A stretch of 39,604 bases of DNA from positions 1 to 39,604 of the forward strand of contig CAVXTT010000028.1 in assembly GCA_963764685.1 (NCBI GenBank). The letters are read 5' to 3'. The notes below the pieces were generated by a model. That model was given only the letters and a program-made list of their open reading frames with translations. It searched no databases and was not told the origin of the DNA. This DNA comes from CAVXTT01 sp963764685. Lineage in GTDB: Bacteria; Bacteroidota; Ignavibacteria; Ignavibacteriales; Ignavibacteriaceae. Every line of letters starts with the position of its first letter. Position 1 is the stretch's first letter. The position numbers were made by a program, and so were the translations under genes. This document shows positions 26,572 through 35,833 of the stretch, one piece after another.

Positions 26572-27603
26572 TTAGAGTATCACTTTAACTTTACTACCGT
26601 TATCGAGATAAGAAGCGCCCTGTGTAATTATCTTATCACCGGCTTTCAATCCGCTGCTTATTTCCCATTCAAGACCGCTGTCATAACCATTAGTGATATA
26701 TTTTTTTTCAGCTTTCCCGTTATTTTCGACAAAGACGAACATCCCCTTCTCATCTTTTTTTACAAGATTGCGGGGAATTACGAGTGCCTTAGGATTATCA
26801 TAAGTAAGCACTTTTATTTCAACGGTAACCCCGCTCTTTAATTCATTGGTGGAATTATCGAACTCGACCTCTGCGTAAAATGCCTGTTTCTCAGGATCCT
26901 GCGCGAGGGAAACTTCCACAATCCTTCCTTTATAAGTTTTTGCTCCCCAGTTCATAATAGCGGGTATGCCTTTTTTCATCAACCCTATCTCAGATTCCGA
27001 TGCCCATATTTTTGCACGCATTCTTGAAAGCACAGCCACTGTAAATAAGTGCACCTCGCTTTTAACATTATCCCCCTCATTTACCTTCAGATCCACAAGG
27101 GTACCACTGAATGGGGACTCAATAAACAACATCTGTTTTATTGACTCATAATTTCTTTTACTTACAAAGTATTGTGCTTCAGCTCCATCGTAAGCTGCCT
27201 GGGAAGACTCTCCGGCTTCAAGTAATTTTTTAAGCCTCATGTATGTTTTCTCCGCATTTTCATACGAAGTCTTTGCCTGCTCATACTGAACGCCGGGATT
27301 GTTGGTATCAAATTCAATAATAACCTGATCTTTACTTACTTGTGAGCCAACACGTGCTTTTATACTCTCTATCTTTCCGCCTACTATGGAATTCTTAATA
27401 GTTTCTTTTATCCCCTGAAGTTTTGCGTAGAATGTAAGCTGCTTTTCAAAATGGGAATACTGGATGGTGTCTACTTTAACCGGTACACCTTCCTCCTTAC
27501 GGATCTGGTCCATACTTTTTGATTCAACTTTTTCCTTAGTACAGCCCGTTGCAAGCAGGGATGTAAGGCATGCCGATATGATTATATAATTTAAAGTTTT
27601 CAT
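26572..27603 (-). CDS. RND adaptor (HlyD/MFP) lipoprotein, intact copy
   Basis: 343 residues. The signal peptide ends in the lipobox LLATGC (Cys at about residue 21), so it is a lipoprotein. After a basic linker come the barrel-sandwich (lipoyl-like) halves around a short alpha-helical hairpin (QAKTSYENAEKTYMRLKKLLEAGESSQAAYDGA). The second lipoyl half has SPFSGTLVDLKVNEGDNV, followed by a beta-barrel and a C-terminal membrane-proximal domain with SGLKAGDKIITQGASYLDNG. It bridges the inner-membrane pump and the TolC-like duct. It sits between the two, with 9-12-base gaps, in one operon. Confidence 0.92.
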   Translation of the reverse strand: MKTLNYIIISACLTSLLATGCTKEKVESKSMDQIRKEEGVPVKVDTIQYSHFEKQLTFYAKLQGIKETIKNSIVGGKIESIKARVGSQVSKDQVIIEFDTNNPGVQYEQAKTSYENAEKTYMRLKKLLEAGESSQAAYDGAEAQYFVSKRNYESIKQMLFIESPFSGTLVDLKVNEGDNVKSEVHLFTVAVLSRMRAKIWASESEIGLMKKGIPAIMNWGAKTYKGRIVEVSLAQDPEKQAFYAEVEFDNSTNELKSGVTVEIKVLTYDNPKALVIPRNLVKKDEKGMFVFVENNGKAEKKYITNGYDSGLEWEISSGLKAGDKIITQGASYLDNGSKVKVIL

Positions 27604-27612
27604 TTATACTCC

Positions 27613-29031
27613 TTAATTTCCCGATGTATTATTATATAGAGGATCTGTTCTACCGAGCAGCAGGTCAAGTTCGGAAGAAGCAACGATGTAGTCATAAATT
27701 ACCTGCAGCCGGTTTATTCTTGCCTGTCTGAGGGCCACGTCGGCATTTTCAATTTCAAGCTGGCTGCCTGTTCCCTCCTTATATCTTACCGTTGCAATAT
27801 CATAAGCTCTTTGTGCAAGTGTAACATTTCTTTCCTGTGTCTCGATCAGCAGTCTTACCCGGTTGAGATCATCAAGTTTTTCTTTTGTCTGCGAAATAAT
27901 ATAATCTTTAAGCTGCGTTATCTGCTCTTCAGTTTGTTTCAAACCAATTTCAGACTGCTCTACTTTATTTTTTGTCCTGTTTCCGTTCCAGAGATTCATC
28001 GTAAAACTTAGCCCAACAATGGACGAAGAGTAGTTCTGGAATCCGAATTGCTCTCCGGAACCGGCATAGCTGTAGTTACCGAAGGCATATAAGGCCGGCC
28101 AGTATTCAGCACGGTCAAGTTCAATGAATGCCTCATCAACCTGCGATTTAAGCTTCAGGGATTTGATTGAAGAATTTGAACTGAGCGCTTCAGCGATGGC
28201 ATCGTTCTGGTCAAGAGAATCTGCTTTGTAAATTAATTCGCCCTTAACATCAATATCTTCCGCCTGATCCACACCAATCACAATTTTTAATTTATTAGTT
28301 ATATTTCTTAGGGTATTCTCCATCTGAAGTACTACAGGATTTATATTATCAACTCTTACTTCAGCCTGGAGCATATCAAATTCTGAAACAAGTCCCTCGC
28401 TGTATAGTGCTTTTACATTTTTCAAATTATCCTTTGAGTTTTGATAACTCGCGCTCATAATGCCGTATAGCTCCTTCGTCAGCATTACACCATAGAAGGA
28501 TTTTTTTACCGTCGTAATTGTCTCTGATGTGATCCTGTCAAGCTCTTGGTTAAACAGCTCATTGTATATCTGCGATGCCCCGATACCCCTGAAAACAGCA
28601 GAGTTAAAGAGTGTCTGGGTTACCTGGACTCTCGTTTCATAATTATTTGCCTGGACGAATGACTGCAGAGCTGTTTCCACCGGTTTGTATTTTGAATCAT
28701 CGCGCGGAAGAACTCCTTCATCGAAAAGTATGCTGTATGTTGCATTAGAAAGCAAGGCACCAAAATCAGGAAATGGTGTTTTAGGTTTAAGCAGGAAGTG
28801 TGAAAAATCAGCGGCAACATCAACACTCGGCAGCGCATAGCCGAATGCCTGGTTTACAGCGGCTTCCGATTTTTTCACGTTAAGGCGGGCAATCTTTACA
28901 TCCCTGTTGTTCTCCAGGGCAGTCCGGATTGCTTCATCCAGGGTAAATATTTTTTGCTGAGAGAATCCCGGGAATTCAATTAATAGCACCAGGATTAAAA
29001 GAAAGTAAAAAGATGAATATCTCTGATTCAT
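27613..29031 (-). CDS. TolC-like outer-membrane efflux protein, right copy
   Basis: 472 residues, same as the left copy (20147-21565) except for V/I in KDYIISQTK. Signal peptide and both OEP repeats are intact. Confidence 0.92.
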   Translation of the reverse strand: MNQRYSSFYFLLILVLLIEFPGFSQQKIFTLDEAIRTALENNRDVKIARLNVKKSEAAVNQAFGYALPSVDVAADFSHFLLKPKTPFPDFGALLSNATYSILFDEGVLPRDDSKYKPVETALQSFVQANNYETRVQVTQTLFNSAVFRGIGASQIYNELFNQELDRITSETITTVKKSFYGVMLTKELYGIMSASYQNSKDNLKNVKALYSEGLVSEFDMLQAEVRVDNINPVVLQMENTLRNITNKLKIVIGVDQAEDIDVKGELIYKADSLDQNDAIAEALSSNSSIKSLKLKSQVDEAFIELDRAEYWPALYAFGNYSYAGSGEQFGFQNYSSSIVGLSFTMNLWNGNRTKNKVEQSEIGLKQTEEQITQLKDYIISQTKEKLDDLNRVRLLIETQERNVTLAQRAYDIATVRYKEGTGSQLEIENADVALRQARINRLQVIYDYIVASSELDLLLGRTDPLYNNTSGN

Positions 29032-29544
29032 AAGGTTGTCTCATTCGATTCTTGGGTAAAGTTTTTAATTTGTCGAATCCGTTTAAGGGATTCGCAAAAG
29101 AGGGGAAGTTAAAACGGGTTGCAAATTTATAACCGGGATATATGGGAAAGCCTGGGAATTTATTTATTTCAATTCCCTTCCCCGGAAGAAGTTTAACAGG
29201 CAGCGATCCGTTGTCAGCGGTATTCTTATGCCTGTTAAAACTATTGGATATTAGTGTACCCATAAAGGCATAAAAAATTAATTCAGAACTTAAAAATTAG
29301 TAATAAAAGGGTTAGGAATAAATACAAGAACCACTTTTAATGATAAGATGACATAAAAAATTATATCCGGCAGATGGGAAGGATGAATGATTTGACTAAT
29401 TCTGCCAAAATGAACTCCAAAACCCTATAATTTAAAAGACTCCCCCAGATCTGCGTACAAAACAGATAAAGTCTTTGAATCTAATCACAAGAACTGTGCT
29501 TCTAATTCTTATTTTTTCTTAATTACTTGAATCAAGGAGATAAA
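29032..29544. other. Intergenic region, mirror of 19635-20146
   Basis: Same content as the left arm: promoters for the divergent TolC-like and DUF2630 genes are expected, and no supported gene is present. Confidence 0.6.
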
Positions 29545-29781
29545 ATGAGAGAAAAAGAAATCCTGGAAACCATAAAAAGTATGACCGAAGAGGAACAAAG
29601 ATTATTTTCAAAAGGACCTGAAATTACCGAACAGGAAAAATCAACTCTGGATGCTCTAAGGGTGGAACTTGATCAGTATTGGGACCTTTTAAGACAGCGG
29701 AGAGCCCGAAAGGAATTCGGCGATAATCCAGATAAAGCAGAACTTCGCGGTCCGGATACCGTGGAAAATTATGAGCAATAG
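29545..29781 (+). CDS. DUF2630-family small protein, right copy
   Basis: 78 residues from ATG 29545, with AAGGAG just upstream. Identical to the left copy; the WDLLRQRRARKEFG signature is intact. Function unknown. Confidence 0.8.
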   Translation: MREKEILETIKSMTEEEQRLFSKGPEITEQEKSTLDALRVELDQYWDLLRQRRARKEFGDNPDKAELRGPDTVENYEQ

Positions 29782-30450
29782 TATAGGAAATCAAATTATA
29801 TTTGATCTCAATTACTGCAGGAGATTCAAATGGTTTGGGGAATATAGATTCGCCTGATAAATAAAGGAATTCATTTACGTATTTTTATAAATGTATCCCG
29901 CAATTCCCCCTTTAGGCGTTTTTTCTTAACTTCATCTTAATGACAAGGTTTGCTGTGTATATCGCAACAGTTGAAATGCCTTCCCTCTTTTTAGTCGTAA
30001 AATTCATAAGTCTTGCAATCTCATTTTAATCCGCTTAACCCTGGTTTCTTTCCCAAAGAAAATTTCATATTCATAGGCTATTTATTTAGAATAGCACCAA
30101 GATTGTATATGTGTAAGCTATCTCTAAGCCATCTGTAAGCCATCTGAAGGCCATAAAACGGCACTTATGGCTTACAGATGGCTTACAGATGGCCTACAGA
30201 TGGCCTACAGATAAGAAATTATAAAGCAATTAGTAATAAATTTGTGTAGTTTTTTCTAACTTCAGGCAAAACTGGATAAGGATTTAATATCTGTCTGCAA
30301 AGCTTTTTAACCTGAGATCCCTCTCCAAAGTTTGGTTGTTTTTTCCTTGTCAAAACAAAATTTACCATCCTTTCTTGAGGGATTCTTTATTTTTTTGCCA
30401 TTGTTTGGGACAAATATGTTCTGTTTAAACAAATTTGGACAGATATGAAG
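29782..30450. other. Gap between convergent genes, mirror of 18719-19397
   Basis: 669 nt, 10 bases shorter than the left-arm gap because one repeat unit is absent in the hairpin at 30112-30210. No supported gene. Confidence 0.7.
30112..30210. repeat. Hairpin built from tandem 11-bp repeats, four units in the right arm
   Basis: Same structure as 18961-19068, but the longer half has four 11-bp units (CAGATGGCCTA and CAGATGGCTTA forms in this orientation) instead of five. The shorter half is identical to the left arm. The copy-number change is the only large difference in this intergenic region. Confidence 0.85.
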
Positions 30451-31005
30451 CTATTCCCGTACAGAATTCTGAAGCATTTTATTTATCTGCTTTGCAAGTT
30501 CAAGATGTCTTTTTAATGTAGGCAGAGTATCAGATGCCCATAGTCTGACGGCTTCATTTTCATAATTCTGAGATGCCTTTTCAAATTCTTCAATATCTTT
30601 TGTATGATCCTCAACCATTGCTTTCATATAAGCTCTGTCGAATTCCGCACCGTAAAGATTTGACAATTTAGTAACCATCTTTTTATGATCTTCCATCATT
30701 TCGGCTTTAGGTTTATCTATATTATTTTTAGAAATAATAGACATCAGCTCTTCATTTGCTTTTGAATGATCCATTACCATCTTTTGCCCGAATTGCTTTA
30801 CTTCTTCTGAACCTGCTTTCTCTATAGCAATCTGTCCAAGCTCAACTTCCATTTTACCTCCGCTGGCTGCCTTGGACAAAAAATCTTCATCCTGGTGCTG
30901 CATCTCTTTTTCCCCCGATTGTTTTTCCTGCTTATCATTCTGGGAAAAAGCTGTCATGGCACATAAAACAATTAGTACTATACTTAAAAAAAATATGTTT
31001 TTCAT
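30451..31005 (-). CDS. DUF4142-family exported protein, intact copy
   Basis: 184 residues from ATG 31005, chosen because AAAGGAG lies 8 bases upstream and a typical signal peptide follows (MKNIFFLSIVLIVLCAMTAFSQ). An upstream in-frame extension to 31239 belongs to another small gene. After an acidic, Gln-rich linker comes the all-helical DUF4142 domain. It has GQIAIEKAGSEEVKQFGQKMVMDHSKANEEL, a second helix pair and CALB-like LKRHLELAKQI at the end, a ferritin-like four-helix bundle found in exported stress-linked proteins. Several His/Glu pairs (MVMDH, EDHKK, VEDHTKD) could bind metal, but this is a guess. Function unknown. Confidence 0.85.
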   Translation of the reverse strand: MKNIFFLSIVLIVLCAMTAFSQNDKQEKQSGEKEMQHQDEDFLSKAASGGKMEVELGQIAIEKAGSEEVKQFGQKMVMDHSKANEELMSIISKNNIDKPKAEMMEDHKKMVTKLSNLYGAEFDRAYMKAMVEDHTKDIEEFEKASQNYENEAVRLWASDTLPTLKRHLELAKQINKMLQNSVRE

Positions 31006-31027
31006 ATCTACTCCTTTATAAATTTTC

Positions 31028-31268
31028 TTAGATTCCTTCATCCTGCTCATCATTAAATTCCGGGACATTATCCTCGGAGGGGAAGGTGTCAACTCCATAT
31101 AACCAGGATTATCAAAAGATCCGTCTGCGCGTAATATCACTATCCCTGCGTCCTGCCCAATTGAAATTTCCTTTGCGGTTTCAATAGCTGCTTCCCGGCT
31201 GTCGTGCCCCCTTTTTACTTCTTCCATCAGGCATTGCAAATACGTTCATATTTCTCACTTTCTTCCAT
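31028..31268 (-). pseudogene. Small DUF2188-like protein, right copy, frame broken
   Basis: ATG 31268 gives MEESEKYERI, then an extra base and the PDG-region slip lead to the frame with VKRGHDSREAAIETAKEISIGQD, VILRADGSFDN and NPGYMELTPSPP. A further single-base loss near 31078 separates the acidic tail (EDNVPEFNDEQDEGI) ending at TAA 31028-31030. The helix HDSREAAIETAKEI followed by a hydrophobic strand and a DGSFDN turn is the DUF2188 pattern. The stop lies 22 bases before the DUF4142 start. Confidence 0.45.
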
Positions 31269-31448
31269 AATTCTATATCAATGAAATAAATATCCTATCA
31301 AATGTTGTGTTTTTGATCAGCAGTATATTTTTTCGATAAAAGGAGCGAATTAATAAAAATTTAAAAGTTGTTAAGAGGCTCACTATTTCAAAAAATAAAG
31401 TTTTTATTTAATGATTAACAACACCTATAAAAAAGGAGTACAGAAAAA

Positions 31449-31814
31449 ATGCGATATGAAGAATTTGTAAAAGCGGTACAAGGGTATTCGGGAATTCATG
31501 ACAGATACGAAGTCGAAATGATAATTAAAGCTACCCTTCAGACATTGACAGAAAGACTTACAATAGAGGAAGCAAAGCATATCAGCTCGCAGCTGCCCTT
31601 TGAATTGAAAAATTATATGAATTTCAATCCTTCTGAGGATTTTTCGGTGGAAGAATTCTATAGAAGAGTAGCCGAACGAGAAAGTTCAGACGAAAAGACT
31701 GCAAAAATACATAGTAAAGCTGTTCTTACAGTTTTAGATGAGGCGATAAGCTCGGGAGAGATATCACATATTAAAGCTCAACTTCCTGAAGAATTTCTAC
31801 AGATCTTTCCCTGA
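31449..31814 (+). CDS. DUF2267-family protein, intact copy
   Basis: 121 residues. It matches DUF2267: a start with MRYEEFVKAVQ, a first helical half with IIKATLQTLTERLTIEEAKHISSQLPFELKNYM, FSVEEFYRRVAERE, and a second half that repeats the pattern (HSKAVLTVLDEAISSGEISHIKAQLPEEFLQIF). The two halves look like an internal duplication. AAAGGAG precedes the ATG. A strong terminator follows at 31985. The family is widespread and its function is unknown. Confidence 0.85.
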   Translation: MRYEEFVKAVQGYSGIHDRYEVEMIIKATLQTLTERLTIEEAKHISSQLPFELKNYMNFNPSEDFSVEEFYRRVAERESSDEKTAKIHSKAVLTVLDEAISSGEISHIKAQLPEEFLQIFP

Positions 31815-31984
31815 AAATATTACGCATCTTTTTTATGAGTATCAGGCTTCTGCCCTTGATAAATCAGGGTTTCCCCGATTGAAGCAGAAAAGGCGGAAGT
31901 ATATTTTGTATCTGTAATTCTTAACAGGTTTTATTCTATTTCGAATTACTATATACCTCCTCTTATTGTTTTATGTATTGAGTT

Positions 31985-32012
31985 GAACCGGCGCCCTGCC
32001 GGTTCTTTTTTT
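31985..32012 (+). terminator. Rho-independent terminator of DUF2267 gene
   Basis: GAACCGGC (31985-31992) pairs perfectly with GCCGGTTC (31998-32005), with a 5-nt loop and T7 tail (32006-32012). The tail overlaps the stop of the convergent 78-residue gene at 32011. Confidence 0.88.
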
Positions 32013-32247
32013 AGTTTACAGGTTCTTTTCTTTCCTGTTCCAGCACGATACGGGCTTTCTCTAAAAGTTTGGCCAGAAAAGCAGTCTTAGCATTCTCTGA
32101 TTTATACTTCCGGTGTTTAAATCTCTTCATCAATTGTGAAATAGCTATATCAGGCTGATTGTCGTGCTGATATCTCCTTATAAGGTAGTCTTTTACAATA
32201 CGCACCTGATCATTATAGTGCTTATTTGTTAAATTTACTCTTGGCAT
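32011..32247 (-). CDS. Unknown 78-residue basic protein
   Basis: I do not recognise a family. The protein is rich in Lys and Arg (for example MKRFKHRKYKSENAK) and predicted helical, without a signal peptide or membrane segment. The C-terminal half (LLEKARIVLEQERKE) could form a short coiled coil. Its charge suggests nucleic-acid or protein binding; no motif supports more. It lies 101 bases downstream of the DUF5335-like gene in the same direction. The left copy is diverged and frameshifted. Confidence 0.6.
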   Translation of the reverse strand: MPRVNLTNKHYNDQVRIVKDYLIRRYQHDNQPDIAISQLMKRFKHRKYKSENAKTAFLAKLLEKARIVLEQERKEPVN

Positions 32248-32348
32248 TTAACAACTCTTTAATTATTGGTAGGGAATAGGATACCTTCTTTTCAATAATA
32301 ATAATTTTTATTCAAATCATAAAATATTTTCTTAAAATATTTTAATTA

Positions 32349-32684
32349 TTATAACTTTTTACCGAATGAGAGAGATGTAATAAAATCCTCTGAGGATTGA
32401 ATCAGAATTGAAGAGTTTTCCTCATCATTTGTGCGTGTAATGCAAATTTGCTTAATATTCTTGATCATATGATTGATCTCCTTCCCTCCGGCAGCGGCAA
32501 TAATATTAAGATCTTTTTCCCTTCCGTCGGTAAATGAGATTTCGGAGAATTTCAGATGCTCGCCTGCATTAACCTCTGAAGCTCCATCCAGAATTTCAAT
32601 GGAACAGGTAAGCTCTTTATGCAGCCGGCTGAAATATTCCAGGAAAGCCGACCAGTTTTTTGATGGAACAACCTCTATTATCAT
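32349..32684 (-). CDS. DUF5335-like protein, intact copy
   Basis: 111 residues. It begins IIEVVPSKNWSAFLEYFSRLHKEL, which resembles the start of DUF5335 proteins (a W-x-x-F-x-x-x-F-S-x-x-H pattern). The rest is a mixed beta region with ISFTDGREK, ending in LSFGKKL. No signal peptide, so it is cytoplasmic. It lies 46 bases after sodC in the same direction and is likely co-transcribed. Function unknown. The left-arm homologue shows conservative divergence, so the protein appears to be under selection. Confidence 0.65.
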   Translation of the reverse strand: MIIEVVPSKNWSAFLEYFSRLHKELTCSIEILDGASEVNAGEHLKFSEISFTDGREKDLNIIAAAGGKEINHMIKNIKQICITRTNDEENSSILIQSSEDFITSLSFGKKL

Positions 32685-32730
32685 ATCCCTGCTTCTTCCC
32701 TAAAAATCCCTTCTGGTTTTTGATTTCTGA

Positions 32731-33408
32731 TTATTCTTTTTTTGACTGTTTTATTTCGCCGCAAAGCACCCGTTTTCCCGAATTCCCAGCAGGCTGTGAT
32801 TTAAGATCATCCATTGCCTCATGAATAATAACCGATTTTCCGATTATAGAATTCGGACCATAAAATGAAATCTTATTATCAATAAAATCAATTTTGGCAA
32901 CACCATTTTCATCTGCCTCTATATTACCAAGATCACCCGTATGTCTGTGAATATCTCCCGGTGCGCCATGAGGCATCTGATCGGGATTGAAATGACCCCC
33001 TGCTGTTTGGGCATCAGGATCACTGCAGTTTCCAAACTCGTGGATATGCATACCGTGCAGTCCGGGTTTCAGTCCTGAAACTTCTCCGCTGATTTTTATA
33101 CCGTTTTCAATTTTTGTAAATGTTATTCTTCCCTCCCCATTATTTCCTTTTGTCGGAGATAGTTCCACAATTGCATATTCTATTTCTCCTGATGAGCTTT
33201 GCGCCTTGCCTGTACTATCATTCCCTGCAGATGAATCGGGAACTGCAGGGGGCCGGGGAATTGTTGTATCAGGATTTATTTCCCCGGGGTTTTTTTTGCC
33301 TGGTTCTATCAGAGTATCACGGCCCGGATAAAAATAAGAAACCGGAATATTATCCGCGCAGAAAACTGTGAAACCTGACAGCAGAAAGAGAAGCGTCATC
33401 CTTTTCAT
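32731..33408 (-). CDS. sodC: Periplasmic Cu/Zn superoxide dismutase, intact copy
   Basis: 225 residues from ATG 33408, chosen for the GGAG site 8 bases upstream; the ATG at 33426 lies before that site. An N-terminal signal (MKRMTLLFLLSGFTVFC) ends in a cysteine, so it may be a lipoprotein, though the lipobox is imperfect. A Pro/Gly-rich linker leads to the SodC domain. All metal ligands are visible: Cu His pair in HGMHIHEFG, bridging His in GGHFNP, Zn ligands in MPHGAP and HRHTGDLGN, and the last Cu His in VIIHEAMDDL. The disulphide cysteines are in FGNCSDP and RVLCGEI. It would dismutate superoxide outside the cytoplasm, notable beside an apparently anaerobic redox cluster. Confidence 0.92.
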   Translation of the reverse strand: MKRMTLLFLLSGFTVFCADNIPVSYFYPGRDTLIEPGKKNPGEINPDTTIPRPPAVPDSSAGNDSTGKAQSSSGEIEYAIVELSPTKGNNGEGRITFTKIENGIKISGEVSGLKPGLHGMHIHEFGNCSDPDAQTAGGHFNPDQMPHGAPGDIHRHTGDLGNIEADENGVAKIDFIDNKISFYGPNSIIGKSVIIHEAMDDLKSQPAGNSGKRVLCGEIKQSKKE

Positions 33409-33547
33409 ATATACTCCACTATTCATAGCAGAAGTTAATTACTTTCAGACCATAAAAATGTTGAGGCAGATCAAGTTTGTATGAAAACATTTTTATATTA
33501 TTGTCATCAGGGACAGAAAAAATAAATGAGTTACTTATGACAGAAGG

Positions 33548-33928
33548 ATGACGGGAACAAAATTAAAAATTCTTGTTGCAGAAGATGATTATATCATTGC
33601 AGCAGATATAAAAAAAACACTGGAGGAAAACGGCTATTCCGTAATTTCAATTGTTGATAACGGAAAAGACGTTATCAGGGTTTCTGCAGATGAGAACCCT
33701 GATCTGATTTTAATGGATATCATGCTTAAGGGGAAGCTGAGCGGAATAGATGCCGCAGAAGCTGTAAGTAAATTCAGTAATGTACCTGTAATTTACCTTT
33801 CAGCACTTTGTGATGATGAAACTTTCCTGAATGCTTACACCACAAAGCCATTTGCCTATCTAACAAAACCGTTCCGGAGGACCGAGCTTTTAAGGAAAAT
33901 AGATAAAATTTTCAAGACAGCGGGATAA
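33548..33928 (+). CDS. Single-domain response regulator (receiver only), intact copy
   Basis: 126 residues. CheY-like fold with the acidic pair D13/D14, phospho-acceptor D57 in LILMDIMLKG, the Ser/Thr position in VIYLSAL, and the conserved Lys in YLTKPFR. There is no output domain, so it works by phosphotransfer or protein contact. It resembles receivers that pair with HisKA_2-type kinases; the CHASE kinase at 507-2930 has that kinase type and no regulator of its own, but a link between them is only a guess. It is divergent from sodC and convergent with the TPR gene. Confidence 0.88.
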   Translation: MTGTKLKILVAEDDYIIAADIKKTLEENGYSVISIVDNGKDVIRVSADENPDLILMDIMLKGKLSGIDAAEAVSKFSNVPVIYLSALCDDETFLNAYTTKPFAYLTKPFRRTELLRKIDKIFKTAG

Positions 33929-33929
33929 T

Positions 33930-33968
33930 AAAAAAAGCTGCTTCAGAGAGGTCGTTCTGAAACAGCTT
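33930..33968 (-). terminator. Rho-independent terminator after the TPR gene, right copy
   Basis: Reverse complement of 15243-15281: a 13-bp stem with one wobble and a T-run on the minus strand, placed between the convergent TPR and receiver genes. Confidence 0.85.
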
Positions 33969-33988
33969 CATTCCTCGATATTAACCAT

Positions 33989-35194
33989 TTATGAGTTTAG
34001 ATAGGCCTCTATTTTATTGATTTCCTCCTTCGCCTTAATTTTTCTGAAGTAATTAACTGCATTGGAAAAGTGAAAATTACTATCTTCTTTTTTAGCTATT
34101 TCCTGGTATAACATTCCGAGCTCAACAGAGCTTTCTGCTGCATTAAGCTTGTTCTGGAGTTCATTATTAATTCTCAGACTGGTAAGCAGGTAACTTTCAG
34201 ATAATTCGTAATTTTTCTGAGTACGCTGAATAATTCCTTTTATTTTATATACTTCCGCTACTGAAAGGCGGTCATTGATCCGGAAACATACGTCCATAGC
34301 TTTATCGGAGAGAACTGATGCTGCTTCGGTATCATTTTTCTTTGACGAAATGTAGGCTTTACTAACAAGGCAAAGTGCAATGGTTGAAAGATACCCCCAC
34401 TCCGAAGCTATACTAAGACTGCAGTCGAATTCCCTCGACGCTGAATCGTAATCTCCTGTCTTTAAATATGAAACACCTAGATTATATCTCACTTCAGCAA
34501 TTCTGCGTTTATCCTGTATTCTTTGAAAGCGGGTAAGAGCTCTTTGCAAATATGTAAGGGCACGGCTGTAGTTGGCTCTCATATTGAATATTATACCGAT
34601 ATTTATTTCGACCATACCTTTAAGGGCTTCATCTCCGGTTGATTTAAGCAGGTCGAGGCAATTATGAAAATGGATCTCAGCAAGCTTTGGTTCTCCAAAG
34701 TCGCCATATATTGTGCCCAGGAGATTCTCACACTTCGCACTTCCCTCTAAATCTTTAATTCTTTTAAATATGACATTTGCTTTTTTAATATAACCGAGAC
34801 TCATTTCCCATTTTGCCTGCCGGCTGTATATATTACCGAGAGCAAGATAAGCGTGGGCAGAAATATCATTTAAAGATCTTTCCCGTCTGCTGCAGTGCAG
34901 GATACGTTCAAATATTTCGATAGATGAGTTAAATTCCCCGGAAGAAAGGGTAAATTCACCCAGGTGGATAAGGAACCGGATATAAGTGTTATTATCTAGT
35001 TTATTTTGAGCGTAGGTCATCAGAAAATCGACCTGGAGTCTGGAATTAAACATGTCTCTATCGAGTTCCCGATCTAAAAGCATAGCTGTATTGCTCAGGA
35101 ACTTCTCAGAAAGCCTGCTCATATCGGTTTCTGAAAAATAATTCTCCAGGATGGTCCTGAGTAAATTTCCTCTGCTTTTGTTTTGTATATCCAA
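33989..35194 (-). CDS. Cytoplasmic TPR-repeat protein, intact copy
   Basis: 401 residues, without signal peptide or membrane helix. After a ~70-residue helical N-terminus come about seven to eight tetratricopeptide repeats. Examples are HAYLALGNIYSRQAKWEMSLGYIKKA, GTIYGDFGEPKLAEIHFHNCLDLL, INIGIIFNMRANYSRALTYLQRAL and YNLGVSYLKTGDYDSASREFDCSLSI. Such scaffolds bind partner proteins, and this arrangement resembles the N-terminal sensor part of TPR-containing signalling proteins, but no enzymatic domain follows. The start is a TTG with a weak RBS; no better start is visible. A sigma-54-like promoter lies ~65 bases upstream (35259-35274). Confidence 0.85.
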   Translation of the reverse strand: MDIQNKSRGNLLRTILENYFSETDMSRLSEKFLSNTAMLLDRELDRDMFNSRLQVDFLMTYAQNKLDNNTYIRFLIHLGEFTLSSGEFNSSIEIFERILHCSRRERSLNDISAHAYLALGNIYSRQAKWEMSLGYIKKANVIFKRIKDLEGSAKCENLLGTIYGDFGEPKLAEIHFHNCLDLLKSTGDEALKGMVEINIGIIFNMRANYSRALTYLQRALTRFQRIQDKRRIAEVRYNLGVSYLKTGDYDSASREFDCSLSIASEWGYLSTIALCLVSKAYISSKKNDTEAASVLSDKAMDVCFRINDRLSVAEVYKIKGIIQRTQKNYELSESYLLTSLRINNELQNKLNAAESSVELGMLYQEIAKKEDSNFHFSNAVNYFRKIKAKEEINKIEAYLNS

Positions 35195-35258
35195 CTTATT
35201 GTATGGTTAAAATTTTCTGACGGAACCTTGCCTTAAGGATTTCTTCACATTATTTAGA

Positions 35259-35274
35259 GGCTAATGCTATGCCA
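35259..35274 (-). promoter_or_regulatory. Candidate sigma-54 promoter of the TPR gene, right copy
   Basis: Exact reverse complement of 13938-13953: TGGCAT with the -12 GC ten bases after the -24 GG. Confidence 0.45.
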
Positions 35275-35479
35275 TACAACATTAGGTCAATTTTACCGAC
35301 AGCATTTACACAAAATAACCTTTAAGAATTTATTACCTGTATCAGGGGAATATTTTACTGTATTATCATGCGAAAATGTGTTGAATTGAAACATAATTTT
35401 GTTGTAAAAATCTCAAAAACGGCCAGCTTGCATATTGAAATTTTAACTTTTAATTTTATTTTATATTAACTAAGGAATA

Positions 35480-35833
35480 ATGATGATCCATCCGATAATC
35501 GCTCACGTAGAGATACCGGTAAACCATCTTCAAAAGGCTGCGGAGTTTTACTTTAGCCTGTTTGGATGGGAATTCAAAAGTTTTGGTAAGGGCTATCTGC
35601 TGTTCAATCCACATAAAGGGATTACGGCAGGACTAAGGGAATCAAAACATATTACCGGGGGGGACACTACTATTTTTCATATACACGTAGATAATATTGA
35701 TGATATCTTATCCAAAGTAGAGCACCTCGGCGGTAAAAAAGTTCGCGGAAGAACTGTTATCCCTGTAATGGGATGGTACGCTCTAATTGCAGATACGGAT
35801 GGGAATACTATTGGACTATTTCAGTCCCATTAG
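35480..35833 (+). CDS. VOC (glyoxalase-like) protein, right copy
   Basis: 117 residues, identical to the copy at 13379-13732. Single VOC unit; its 3' end overlaps the convergent OsmC gene by 26 bases. Confidence 0.85.
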   Translation: MMIHPIIAHVEIPVNHLQKAAEFYFSLFGWEFKSFGKGYLLFNPHKGITAGLRESKHITGGDTTIFHIHVDNIDDILSKVEHLGGKKVRGRTVIPVMGWYALIADTDGNTIGLFQSH